NCBI RefSeq assembly: GCF_021018805.1
Contig: NC_086248.1
Span: 22,886,922-22,950,921, forward strand
Direction of reading: 5' to 3'
Source of the DNA: Prinia subflava
Taxonomy: Eukaryota > Chordata > Aves > Passeriformes > Cisticolidae
Length of the DNA: 64,000 bases
Of the stretch, positions 11,716 to 22,112 are shown piece by piece (position 1 is the stretch's first letter; each line of letters begins with the position of its first letter). The translations under genes and the position numbers were made by a program. A model generated the notes under the pieces. It was not told the DNA's origin. It did not search any database and worked only from the letters and a program-made list of their open reading frames with translations.

Positions 11716-12512
11716 TGTTAAAAATAAGACGCTTGACACGGCCAATATATCAAGCAGCAATTTAATAATTAATTAATTAACATGGTAAAGTGTGAGCAAA
11801 TAGGCAGCGCTGGGTACAGTGGCAGGGGTTTTCCCTTCCAACTGCACACCCATTGCTGGTTTTGATGGTATTTTATACATATTCATAAGCTTTCTCAGCA
11901 GTTTCCATTTCTAGTTTTAACGTCACAATTCAATACCTAACAGCCATAAATCTATAGATTGTCCTGTATAATTCTATGGACCATTGTGATCTATTCTGAT
12001 ATTTCAATACTCCAGGATGTACTTCCAGGATATGTTTTTCCAGGTGGTGGGATCTGGCTTCCAGATATGGGGGTCCCATCTCTATTCCCAGATCCATCAA
12101 TCTCGGGCAGTGATGTCCAGTTTCCTTCTCTAGGAGCCATGAATCAGTGAGCTGAAGTCTTGTCTTCGTGTCCAGGATGTTTTCCCACCTTCTGTGAAGG
12201 CTTGAGCCCCCTCCTCACTTCCTTCTTTTGTCTAAAAAAAAGCCTTTTTACAATCTAAAACTACAGTTTAAAATTCTTTAATACAAAGCAAGCTTCTACA
12301 GTTACAATTAAAAGACACCTATTACAGAATAGCTTGAGACTCATAATAGGTAATTGCAAGCAAAAGATTTATTCAAAAACTTCCCTCCTATGCTTTCCTC
12401 AGCTGTTTATTAGAACTCATCTTTTATAACTGTCCCATTGTTGTGTTCTACAACTACAATTACACAGATTTTCTTCATTTCCCTGACACGAAACATAACT
12501 TTGTATTTCACA
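11716..12512 (-). mobile_element. Probable solo LTR, 797 bp, minus strand
   Basis: On the + strand it begins TGTTAAAAATAAGACGC and ends TTGTATTTCACA, with TATA directly outside both ends as a possible 4-bp target duplication. Read on the minus strand there is a TATA box (TATAAAA, complement at 11870-11876), followed about 110 bp later by an ATTAAA poly(A) signal and then the terminal sequence, the expected LTR order. The flanks are AT-rich, so the duplication could be accidental. A 4-bp duplication would fit an ERV1/gamma-like element. Confidence 0.6.
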
Positions 12513-14514
12513 TATATTAAATGTTTTCAGCTAACCTGAAGTTACATCGACACCAAATTCTCTTTTTTGCAATTTTATTGTCTGTAGACTATACCAAAAC
12601 CATAAAGTTATTTTTGTTCTTGAGAAATGCCTCAAGTCATGACAATCTAATGTGTTAAATCTGTGGGGCAGAAAGACATGGCTTAGAACACTTTAGTCTC
12701 AGTCTTCCTACCTAAATAGAACAGAAAGAAATTTTGTACGTGCTTTAGGGTAGTGGAGCATGAATTGCACAATAGCAAAAATTTTTAGTATGATTGCTTA
12801 TGACTGGAATGTAATATAGGAAATGAAACTTTGCATAAATAATAATGTTCTATAATTGCAAGCATGATGACACCCCAGAAAGATTTATGGAGTAGGCAAG
12901 GCATTAGGTACAACCTAATCCTCTAGGCCCAATGGTATTAACTTCTCTATTCTAGTTACTTCTAAGAGTGCTAATTGCACCCAAATGCCTGATGGATTTA
13001 AGGCTTATATTCAACTGAGGAGTGGTCTGTAAAAGATTATTGAAGTGCAAAACATAACAAAACATAATGAAACCTAGTTAAACCCATATTTGCTACTTCA
13101 TTTTTATTTTAAACCTGATTTCAGACTACAGCACAATACCTACAGTGTTCAGTTTCTGTCACCAGAAATCTTTGAGCCTCACTATCAGCAGCTGGCAGAT
13201 AGCTGGAAATATGTAAAGGCAGAGATTTCAAAGAGTACAGAAATTTCTCCTGGAAGAGTTAAAATTACATAGTGCAAGGTGGAGTCTTTACCCTGTAGTT
13301 TTTTCTATGCAATAATTCCAAGATGTTAGCATCAGCTCTCTGTTTCTTCTAAGACAACAGCTTTAACAGAGAACAGAATGTTGTTCCCTCTCTGGATAGC
13401 TCTGTGTTACTGAGAAATTAAGAAGCACTTTTTTGATATGAAAGAATTAAATTTCAGGCTAATGTCTGAATTAGCATAATGCTCCTCCCAAAGCTGTAAC
13501 TTTTAACCTCTTTTTGATCTGCTTTTAACGAAGACATATATTTTTCTTCAAGAGAAAAGGTAGGTAAATATATTCTGCTCTTTACAGCAGCACATAGATT
13601 TCGGGAAGATAATTCCCAGTATACAGAAGGGCATGATTTTTCAAAGCACAGAACAGAATCAGACTTACTAGATACTGTCGTATAACCAATTTTTGAAGCT
13701 GCACAAAGTTTTGTAAGTTCTCACCCCCAGTCATGTAGACCTTTAAATAAAACATTATTTGAAGGGCATAATTTTGTTGTTATGAGTCTACTTGCATGGA
13801 AAAAAACTTAAAGGCTTTTTTTCTGGGCAAGTGGTCTCATAACAGGACTAAAAATGTCCTTTTTGAACATCTTCAGAGCATGGGGCCTAATGAAAATACA
13901 GCCCTCATGACCATTTCCGAGCCACTGTGTAGAGTGCAAGAAAATATCAGTTCAAACAGTCAATAAATCACTACTTTGATGGAGAAGAAGTACTTTGAAG
14001 ACAATATATCATAGTAAATGGGATTTTGTTTTCAGACAGCTGTCTGTAAATACATTACAATTGGAAAGTACATTTAGAAATGTTAAGGAAAAAGAACTGA
14101 GTTCAACATGGTATATTCTCATTACTGTCCTTGGAAAGGCTTATATCAAAGCAATTAAGGCCTTCACTGGTTCATACTGGCACAAGTTAGTCATCAAATA
14201 GCCCAGTACTGTCATACTTTCTTTTATTCTCACTTCTTCAGTTGGTGTGTCTTTGCAACCTAAATTCCAGCTTCCCTGTAGACACCAATTAAATCTTGGG
14301 CATTTGTCTAATTTCTGAAAATTAAGAATATTTCTTTTAAGAAGGCCGTGGGGAAAATCAAATTAATTGAATGCATATTTCACTTTTTTTAAAAAAATAT
14401 GGGTTTAGCATTGCCAATGTGGACTTAGATTAGTGCAGCAGAAAGATCTGAACTTTGAGTTCAAACTTGAGATTAATTTTCTCAGTCTAATCTGGCAATG
14501 AGGGCAATGAGGTT
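12513..14514. other. AT-rich intergenic DNA, nothing recognised
   Basis: No gene or repeat family could be identified. The open frames (for example near 13090 and 13995) are 60 to 70 codons and have no recognisable motif. Confidence 0.55.
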
Positions 14515-14639
14515 TTGAAGAAACTTAGGAATAAAAAGAGGATGTATCATCTTTGGAAGGAGGGTCAGATTTCTTAGGAAGTATTTAAGGGGGTTGCTAG
14601 GGCATGTAGGAAAAAAATTAGGGAGGCCAAAGCTCAGTT

Positions 14640-15602
14640 CAAACTTAATTTGGCAACTTTTGTAAAGGATACTAAAAATTGTTTTTATAAATATATTAAT
14701 AGTAAAAGGGAGGGTAAGACTAACTTTTGTTCTCTATTGGATGTGGGATGGAACTTAGTAACTGGAGATGAGAAGGTGGAGGTACTTAACGCCTTTTTTG
14801 CTTCAGTCTTTAGTGAAAAGACTGCTTGTCCCCAGGACATCTGTCCTCCTGGGTTGGTAGATGGTCTCAGGGAGCAGAATGGTGCCCCTGTTATCCAGCA
14901 AGAGGCAATCAGAGAACTGCTGAGCTGCTTGGATATTCATAAATCTATGGGACCAGATGGATCCACCCCAGGGTGATGAGGGAGGTGGCAGATGAGCTTG
15001 CGAAGCCGCTTTCCATCATTTACCAACAGTCCTGGCTCACTGGTGAGATTCCAGATGACTGGAAGCTGGCCAAGGTGATTCCCATTCATAAAAAAGGGTA
15101 GAAAGGAGGATCCTGGTAGTTATAGGCCAGTTAGTCTGACTTCAGTACCCAGTAAAGTAATGGAGCAGTTTATATTGGGTATTATCATGCAGCACATACA
15201 GGGTGGCCAGGGTATCAGACCCAGCCAGCACGGGTTTAGGAGGGGTAGGTCATGTTTGACCAACCTGGTCTCCTTTTATGACCAGGTGACCCGAGTGCAT
15301 GCAGGAAAGGCTGTGCATATTGTGTACCTGGACTTCAGCAAGGCCTTTGACGCTGGTCTCCCACAGCACACTCTTGGAAAAGCTGGCAGCCCACGGCTTG
15401 GACAGGAGCACTCTGTGCTGGGTTAGGAACTGGCTGCATGGCCGGGCCCAGAGAGTGATGGTGAATGGTGCTGCATCCAGCTGGCAGCCAGTGACCAGGG
15501 GTGTCCCTCAGGGGTCTGTGCTGGGGCCAGGTCTGTTCAATATTTTTATTGACAACATGGATGAGGGCATTGAATCTTTCATTAGTAAATTTGCAGACAA
15601 CA
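14640..15602 (+). pseudogene. CR1 ORF2 reverse transcriptase, degraded
   Basis: The conceptual product is the CR1 non-LTR reverse transcriptase, which would copy its RNA into DNA at the target site. An open block at 14650-14976 contains 'NAFFASVFSEKT' and 'HKSMGPDG'. A second block (15160-15426) contains 'RPSQHGFRRGRSCLTNL' and the motif A-like '[10 protein letters not shown]'. A frameshift near 15352 then moves reading to a third block (15299-15610) with '[16 protein letters not shown]'. Stops lie between the first two blocks. The catalytic FADD motif starts at the very end and is cut by the LTR that follows. The family assignment is secure and the gene is dead. Confidence 0.9.
15598..15602. 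repeat. Left target-site duplication (CAACA) of LTR in CR1
   Basis: CAACA here pairs with CGACA at 16256-16260. CR1 normally reads 'gcagacgacactaag' at this point, so the left copy has suffered G to A at a CpG. The duplication length is 5 bp. Confidence 0.8.
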
Positions 15603-16255
15603 TGTCCTAGTTTCGGGCAAATTTGGGAGGGAACTTCTGAATAGGGTCTCCCTGGGAAGTAAACCCAAATGGCTCTTTCTCTAACTGGTCCGGGAAAAAA
15701 TCTCCATAGAGAAAAGTGGAAAAAACTATTCATTTAACAAACAAAGTGTTCACAAGCATAAAAAATTATTAATATGAAACAATAAAACCTCTCACTGCTC
15801 TGAAGAGAGATGTTAAACTCAGAGAAAAGTCCTTGTTGTGGGTGTAGCTCAGCTCTCTCAGTCTCTCATCAGTCCTTCACCCTCTGGCATGGAAAAATGC
15901 TGTCCTGGGCCCTGGTGGGTCACAGGCGTGAGCCCCTGGTGTCTTTCTGGGTTTTTCAGTCTAGGATAGGTTTAAACAGTCCTAAGAAAAAGGAAAAAAA
16001 CCATCCAGGGAGCTTTTCTGTCTCAGCTAGCTAAAACTATTTAACAGCAAAGGAGATCTCTGTGTCTCTGTCTATGCTGAAGACAACACAGTCCAGCCGT
16101 GGAATGTAGAAGAGTGAATCTCTAAAAACAAACTCCACACTGCTTCTTTCCCTGCCTTCGCTCTCAGAACCAGTCCTAAAGGTGCAGAACACAATATCCA
16201 ACACAAACAGAACAGACAAGTGGGGATACAAACATCATAAAGTCACCCTAGGACA
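15603..16255. mobile_element. Solo LTR, ERVL-like, 653 bp, inside CR1
   Basis: The element has perfect 8-bp inverted ends, TGTCCTAG and CTAGGACA, and a 5-bp target duplication. Its removal rejoins CR1 sequence. It contains no retroviral coding region, so the short frames across it (for example the 132-codon frame on the minus strand from 15733) are fortuitous. It shares extended similarity with the stretch at 10258-10658, in opposite orientation. I could not settle which strand is sense: an AATAAA lies on the + strand near 15779, but no clear TATA/poly(A) pair was found. Five-base duplications are usual for ERVL-type elements. Confidence 0.88.
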
Positions 16256-16622
16256 CGACACTAAGCTGGGAACATGTTTTGATCTGTTGGAAGGTAGGAG
16301 GGCTCTGCAGAGAAACCTGGGATGGTTGGATGGATGGGTAGAGTCCAATAGAATGAAGTTTAATAAGTCCAAGTGCTGAGTTCTGCATTTTGGCCACAAT
16401 AACCTCCTGCAGCCTTACAGGCTGGGGACGGTGTGGCTGGACAGTGCCCAGGCAGAAAGGGACATGGGGGTTCTGGTCGATAACTGACTGAACATGAGCC
16501 AGCAGTGTGCCCTGGTGGCCAAGAAGGCCAAGGGCATCCTGGCCTGGATCAGGAATGGTGTGGCCAGCAGGAGCAGGGAGGTCACTCTTCCCCTGCACAT
16601 GGCACTGGTGAGGCCACACCTC

Positions 16623-16798
16623 GAGTGCTGTGTCCAGCTCTGGCCCCTCAGTTCAGGAAGGACATTGAGTGCTGTGTCCAGCTCTGGCCCCTCAGTTCAG
16701 GAAGGACATTGAGTGCTGTGCCCAGCTCTGGCCCCTCAGTTCAGGAAGGACATTGAGTGCTGTGTCCAGCTCTGGCCCCTCAGTTCAGGAAGGACATT
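16623..16798 (+). repeat. 44-bp minisatellite, four copies, within CR1
   Basis: A 44-bp unit beginning GAGTGCTGTG and ending AAGGACATT occurs four times with no spacer. Copies 1, 2 and 4 are identical and copy 3 differs by one base (T to C). The unit is ordinary CR1 sequence present once in typical elements, so the array is a local tandem amplification. As 44 is not a multiple of three, it also scrambles the reading frame. Confidence 0.95.
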
Positions 16799-17183
16799 GA
16801 GACACTTGAGCACATCCAGAGGAGGCAACGAGGCTGGTGAGGGGCTTGGAGCACAAGCCCTGTGAGGAACAGCTGAGGGAGCTGGGGTTGTTTAGCCTGG
16901 AGAAAAGAAGACTCAGAGGTGACCTTATCACTCTCTACATCTTCCTGAAAGGTGGCTGTATCAGGTGGAGGTTGGTCTCTTTCTCCAGGCAGCAGCTGAC
17001 AAAATGAGAGGACACAGTCTTAAGCTGCACCAAAAGAAATACAGGTTGAATATTAGGAAGAAGTTTTTTACAGAAAGGATGATAAAATACTGGTATGGTC
17101 TGCCTGGGGAGGCGATGGAGTCACCATCCCTGGATGTGTTTAAAAAAAGACTGGATGTGGTACTCAGTGCCATGTTGAGGTGG

Positions 17184-18118
17184 AAAAATAGTACAAATTC
17201 AACTCAGGAAGTCTCTTGTGGACAGTGGAATTTTAAATACATATTTTTATGCAAAATCAATCCTTTTCCTGAGGGAAAAATTAAGCATTATTTTCCAACT
17301 ACTTTCTTTTCCTTCCTATTTTTCAGAGTTCCTTTTGCCCATTTACTCTCATCCTATAAACTCCAAGCTTTAGGCACCAATACACATCCCAATATATTCT
17401 TAGATTCATGGCTCTTTGTTATAATTAATCTCACTGAGTTAATCCCCTTAATCAGTTCACTATTTGGTTCTCTCCACACAAGAATTAGCCCACAACATTT
17501 CCTCAAATCATCAGCTAATTTCTCACTCCAGTACAGCTAAGTGTCACCAGCTGCACTCTTGTGTGGACTGCTGGACAGTTAAAACTTAAGTCAGAAAAAT
17601 AAGACTCTGTAAAACTATGATTATGAAAACATGACTTGAGAAATGAGGAAAAATCTGCTTCTGCTCTTTCTGTTCGTCCCTATCATCTGTCTGCTGGGTT
17701 TCTGTGTTTTGTTTCTTCTACATGGAAGCATTTCCCAAACAAAGCTTTCTAACTCTATCAAGAACTTAAGAAAGAATTTAGGGAACATTCATTCTCTCTT
17801 ATGTTAATACCTCATTCTTATGGCCTACTGAACCTGTTCTTCCCTCAGACAAACCTTTTCCAATGACTTAGCTCCTCAGCACAATTAACTTTGCTACTGA
17901 ATTGGGAAGAAGTCCTTAAGAATATGCAAATATGAATATGCACCTACATGAAGGTACATTAAAGCCTTACAACAACATGGGATTGGAAAACTGGTGTAAA
18001 GAGAGCAAGAAGTAGAAGAGGAGAGTGAGGGATCTTTGCATCTGGGCCTCCAGGATGGGAAAAGAGGTTTCAGTTCATTCTGGGAGTTGCCCATGCTGTG
18101 AGTGAGCACTTGCACGAT
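17184..18118. other. Intergenic DNA, nothing recognised
   Basis: After the CR1 body ends the sequence becomes AT-rich with no recognised repeat. An open frame continuing from CR1 sequence to 17540 is a read-through of degraded LINE into unrelated DNA and has no supported product. Confidence 0.5.
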
Positions 18119-18222
18119 GCTCTTCAGCCCACGGTGTGATTCTTATGGCTGTCCTGTGCACGGCCAGGAGATGGACTCAAGGGTCCTTGTGGATCCCTTC
18201 CAACTCTATGATTTTGAGTGTT
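18119..18222 (+). mobile_element. CR1 LINE 3'-end fragment
   Basis: The order 'cctgtgcacggccaggagat', 'ggactcaagggtccttgtgg' and 'cccttccaactctatgattt' matches the 3' end of a CR1 subfamily in which a short direct tail follows 'ccaactc'. About 100 bp remain. Confidence 0.75.
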
Positions 18223-19400
18223 GAAGGGCAGACAACTGAACTGGCACTGAACTGAAGAGCACATGACTTAACATGGGACCAGTGGTCTAGGAAATACCAT
18301 TTAATGACAAATGAACCATCTGACCTTGTAGTAGTGCAAAAGCTTAAGAGATTTAAGACCTTACAAATAAAATTTTCAGAAGGATTTCACAAATACCCAT
18401 GCCTTCTATTGCAATGGCGTTATAGTCTTGTTCTGTTTAATTATCAAATGTCACTCTAGAAGTTAAATATTTCCTCAATTGCATAATTATTTAATAAGAA
18501 AATTATAAAAATAAATTTTATTTAGATTTCAAGAGAAAAAATCAATTATTTTTCATTCAATCATTATTTACTTTGTAATCATTTATCAGTTTTGGAAATG
18601 TTAGGCTTCGGAGTCAGCTTTGTTTGGGTTAATTGAATACTTTTAATTAAGATAGCCAAACACAATCCTTACAGCTTTAAACACAGCCTCAAAGGCAGCA
18701 CTTGGTTAAAAAAAGTTCAAAGAAAATTAATATTTGAAGCACAGCATATACTCTATTGGTTTGCCAAATGAATTAGTACAGAGGTTAATAATCATACTTT
18801 AGAAAAAATTGACATAAGTTTAATTCCCTTTTTTGGATGAGGTTTCTAGTCAAACTAATTGGTGCCAGTCCCTAAGAACAGCAAAACTAGTAACCTAATT
18901 ATTTATAATAGCATTTCACAGAGATAACTCTAAATGCATGCAAAGACTATACCCTCAGAAAGTGTATGTTTTGCTACTGTAGCATGACAAAATTACATTA
19001 CACTTCTTCAGAAGTCATGTCAGTATTATCTGTTTACAAAAAAAAAAATGCTGTTTCCTACAGAAAAAATTCCAGATGTGCCAAACAAGTAAAACTTCAA
19101 ACATCTCCAAAAGACTTTGAATCACATCATCTTTTTCTTCTTATTTATTATCCACAAATACAAGTCAAAAATGAATTTTTGTTTGTAAAAGTGTTCAGGG
19201 AATCAAACTTCCCATTGATTAATGAGAAAAGTTCTCAGAAGCCACATTAAAACATAGTGGGATTTTGAGTCTGGAAACAAAAAAGACAATATTTGGAAAT
19301 CTAGCACTATGGAGGAGATAAGGGTGAAGATTTGAAAATGCTGCTGTCTGGTTGTGTTTATTCGTTATGGCATTCCCTTACATGTTTATATTGGGCTCAT
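18223..19400. other. AT-rich intergenic DNA, nothing recognised
   Basis: The stretch is strongly AT-rich. The 94-codon frame at 18966-19250 lacks any recognisable motif and is probably chance. Confidence 0.55.
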
Positions 19401-20079
19401 TGTTAGGATCCCATTTCTGACAGCAAAATAATGTTATGACACACTGAAACAGTACTAGTGTCTGATTATTAAGAGATGTCTCTGCCTGAATGAAGGTGCA
19501 AATGAGACCATGTATCAAAATCAATAGTACAGATTCTATTTAGCAGTCAATGAGAGAAAGACAGAGAGCGAAAAATAAGGGGAGCAGGGGGGAGGGGAAG
19601 AGGTGAAAGAATGAGAGAGAGATTAAGCAAAAGATATCACCCAGCACATGTGTTCCTTCTTCTGGTTCTCTTGGTGCTGGGCATGTCCCACATATTCTTC
19701 TGGAGGTACCACTTTTATGCAGTCCAAGTCCTAGGTATCCACAAGGCATATGTGCTGTTCCCATAACTTGGGATGGCATGTGTGTAAGCAGCTGCTTCCT
19801 TTTCTCACAGTTTGTTATGGCAGAATTTTTTGCCTGGGTAAGATACCCAGATCTGGCTCACCAGGTCTCATCACCTCTTACTGTGTCTGTCCTTCTCCCA
19901 TAGTCTGCACAGTAGAATCTTGTCTGGTGTGCTAGTTCTAAATCTCTTACGTCCATTTAGGCCTGAAATTAATGCCCTCCTGTTTGCCAACTGTGCCTGT
20001 TGTAGTATCTTATCTAACGGGAACTTCCCTCTTCAACGGTGTTTTGAGATAATTTAATTGCATTCTTTGAGTCCTCACA
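19401..20079 (-). mobile_element. Solo LTR, minus strand, copy 1 of an ERVL-like family
   Basis: On the + strand it begins TGTTAGGATCCC and ends GTCCTCACA. It aligns by eye with the LTR at 57126-58550 once the nested insertion there is removed. Shared landmarks are 'ttcttctggaggtac', 'catgtg' blocks, 'cagtttgttatgg', 'tctgcacagt' and 'aatgccctcctgttt'. A TATA-like element reads on the minus strand near 19711-19717. The flanks CTCAT and GCCAT agree at only three of five bases, so the target duplication is decayed or the ends are slightly off. The copy looks older than its sister. Confidence 0.75.
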
Positions 20080-20824
20080 GCCATCAGTACAGAATTTTAT
20101 AGCATGGCTCAAATTCATAGGTTTTCACTCAGGGACAGTGAAACAGGCCTTGCCATAAAACACTTTTGTTATATAAGTAAATTTTTTGTGGTTTTTGTAC
20201 AGAGAGAGACTTCTGATTTTCTTCTCTGGTGTCACAGTAATATGAGTCTGTACCCCTTAAAGTTCTGAGGATTCTCTATGCTTGAATGGCCCTCTGAACA
20301 TTGATTATTGGGTTCCAAACTATTCTAGGTTCTGCTTCACACTCTGTTAAAGACTAAAAAGTCTTTAGTTCTGTGAACTCTGAAGACAGAAAAGACCTTA
20401 TGTCACCCAACATATCTTGCAGATGGAGGATAATAGAATTTTATGAATTGCATCCAGTAATTTCCCTTTGAAACATAAAAACTGATGCTTGAGGCATGAG
20501 TATACTGTGAATAAAAGAAAATCCATTCCTTCTGTGAAAATATGAAGGCACTTAGGATCCAATATTTTCCATTATATTTTTTGTAACTACTGATCATCCT
20601 TACAATTTAAAAAGTCTAACATTTTATATTTTAATTCTCTATCCTGAGTATCCCTTTAATCTTTGTATGTGTAATTAAAGATACACTTAGTACATAGGAT
20701 TTTCTGCATATGAAGATATTTCAAGAATAACCAGATCATCTCTCAGTTTTTTAGTCAGAAAAAAAAAAAGGCTGAATTTATATGGCTGAATTATAGTTTG
20801 AAAGAAAACACTGCAACTTACTTA
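20080..20824. other. Intergenic DNA, nothing recognised
   Basis: AT-rich sequence with no recognised gene or repeat. Confidence 0.5.
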
Positions 20825-21110
20825 GTCCAAGCACCTGCTCTCTAAAGGGATATCTTTATGAATGCTGGTCAGATTGGTCCAACCAAGTTTTGAAACTGTG
20901 AAGGACAAAGATTTCACAACCTCTCCTGGCAGCCTATTTCAAATGATTGCTCACACACTTTGCAGTGAAAATACGTTGTCATAACTGCTGTGGAATTTCT
21001 TCTGCTGCAAGCATGAAAGTTCTTCGACTTCCTCCTCTTAAGACATTGTCTCTGACTCTGAAGTAGTGTTTCAGATTACTTTCCACTTTTTCTGATTTCT
21101 CAAGAACTTG
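20825..21110 (-). mobile_element. Old, diverged CR1 fragment, minus strand
   Basis: Antisense CR1 landmarks survive in weakened form: 'cttagtccaagcacctgct', 'gatttcacaacctctcctgg', 'cagcctatttcaaatg' and 'tttgcagtgaaaatacg'. Divergence is clearly higher than in the copy at 8700. Edges are approximate. Confidence 0.65.
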
Positions 21111-21889
21111 TTAAAAAATTCTGGTCACTGAAGACTATTACTGGCATCACCAGCGCAGTAGATTTTGCTAAATCCCTGAACTGCCTGCATCCTTCCTGTC
21201 TGCATTCTTCTTTTTGCCTTTATGTCACGTTATCTGCATTTGTTGTCTTTTGTGGTCATTACAATTGTCATGTAGTAGTTGAGTCATTGTTGTCCAATGT
21301 ACATAACCCGTAACCCACACAAGTCTGCAGTCACTGGTCTTAGATATATAGCTTGGCTGTTTAAAATACATTTTGTTTGAAGACTCCTAGGCATTGAAAA
21401 AAATCTACCTTGGTTCAATATGGCCACATAGATTCATCCCTATTTGTCACTTTATTAAGTTTTATTCCATCAATATTATTTTAAAATACATTTTATTTTC
21501 AACAATAAAATAGGTTTTATTTTCATCAATTTTATATTTATTTCCAGCTTATTCACTAAGCATTCAATTGCATTTTCTGTAGCACTCCTGAAAAACCTCA
21601 AATGCAGTTGGTTGGGAATTGTCAGAGAATCGGCATTAATTCATTTATTGTGTGCTCTGTTATACTTGTCAAGTATTAATTTAGTACTGTAATGTCATCA
21701 GGTATCAAGTCAAACACCTTCCAAAAGCACTTTGCATCTGCATAACTGAAATTATAACCATTACTATGACTACAAAATACAAAAATACTCTTTCTTCTAA
21801 GATCTGTTTTCAGCACAAAACATTAATTGACACTAATGACATTGTCAAAACATAATTCTTTATTAATTATATTAATTATATCTTCACAG
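21111..21889. other. AT-rich intergenic DNA, nothing recognised
   Basis: AT-rich with a near-duplicated 'aaaatacattttatttt' motif around 21480-21530. No gene or repeat family was recognised. Confidence 0.5.
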
Positions 21890-22112
21890 GGTCATAGTAT
21901 GTTAAGGGGCTGAAATGGACCTTAAAGGTCCATTAAATGGACCCCCCTGCTATGTGCAGGAACACATCCCGGTAGTCCAAGTTGCTAAAGACTTTATTCA
22001 ACCTGGCTTTAAACACTGGTGGGTTTGGGGCACCCACAGCCTCCCTGGACAATTTGTTTCCCTATCTGGTAACTCTCAAAGTAAACATTTTCTTCTAATG
22101 TGAATTAATAAT
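21890..22112 (-). mobile_element. CR1 LINE 3' fragment, minus strand
   Basis: It starts with 'gggtcatagtatgttaaggg' and proceeds through 'ggaccttaaaggtc', 'cccctgctatgtgcaggaac' and 'gcacccacagcctccctgg', the reverse complement of a CR1 3' UTR. About 220 bp are kept. Confidence 0.85.

Larger units (their letters stand above)
14515..17183 (+). mobile_element. Long CR1 LINE copy, interrupted by an LTR
   Basis: This is the largest CR1 in the window. It starts inside the second ORF and runs through the reverse transcriptase region to near, but not including, the usual 3' tail; the last clear CR1 block is 'gtgtttaaaaaaagactgga'. The CR1 body is 14515-15602 plus 16256-17183, about 2.0 kb, separated by a 653-bp solo LTR. 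Downstream landmarks are 'aacatgagccagcagtgtgc', 'gccaagaaggccaagggcat' and 'tttagcctggagaaaagaag'. A 44-bp unit is repeated four times at 16623-16798. Both ends are truncated, so it cannot move. Confidence 0.95.

Noticed and set aside
15335..15733. 132-codon minus-strand frame
   Set aside because: It runs across the CR1/LTR junction in antisense and has no protein similarity that I recognise.
16248..16756. Repetitive frames with Gln/Gly/His-rich peptides
   Set aside because: Translation of degraded CR1 and its 44-bp tandem repeat, out of the LINE reading frame.
16623..16798. CRISPR-like regular repeats
   Set aside because: The four 44-bp units are directly adjacent with no spacers, inside a LINE in a vertebrate genome.
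16965..17540. 191-codon frame
   Set aside because: It begins in the 3' part of CR1 and continues into unrelated AT-rich DNA; not a gene.
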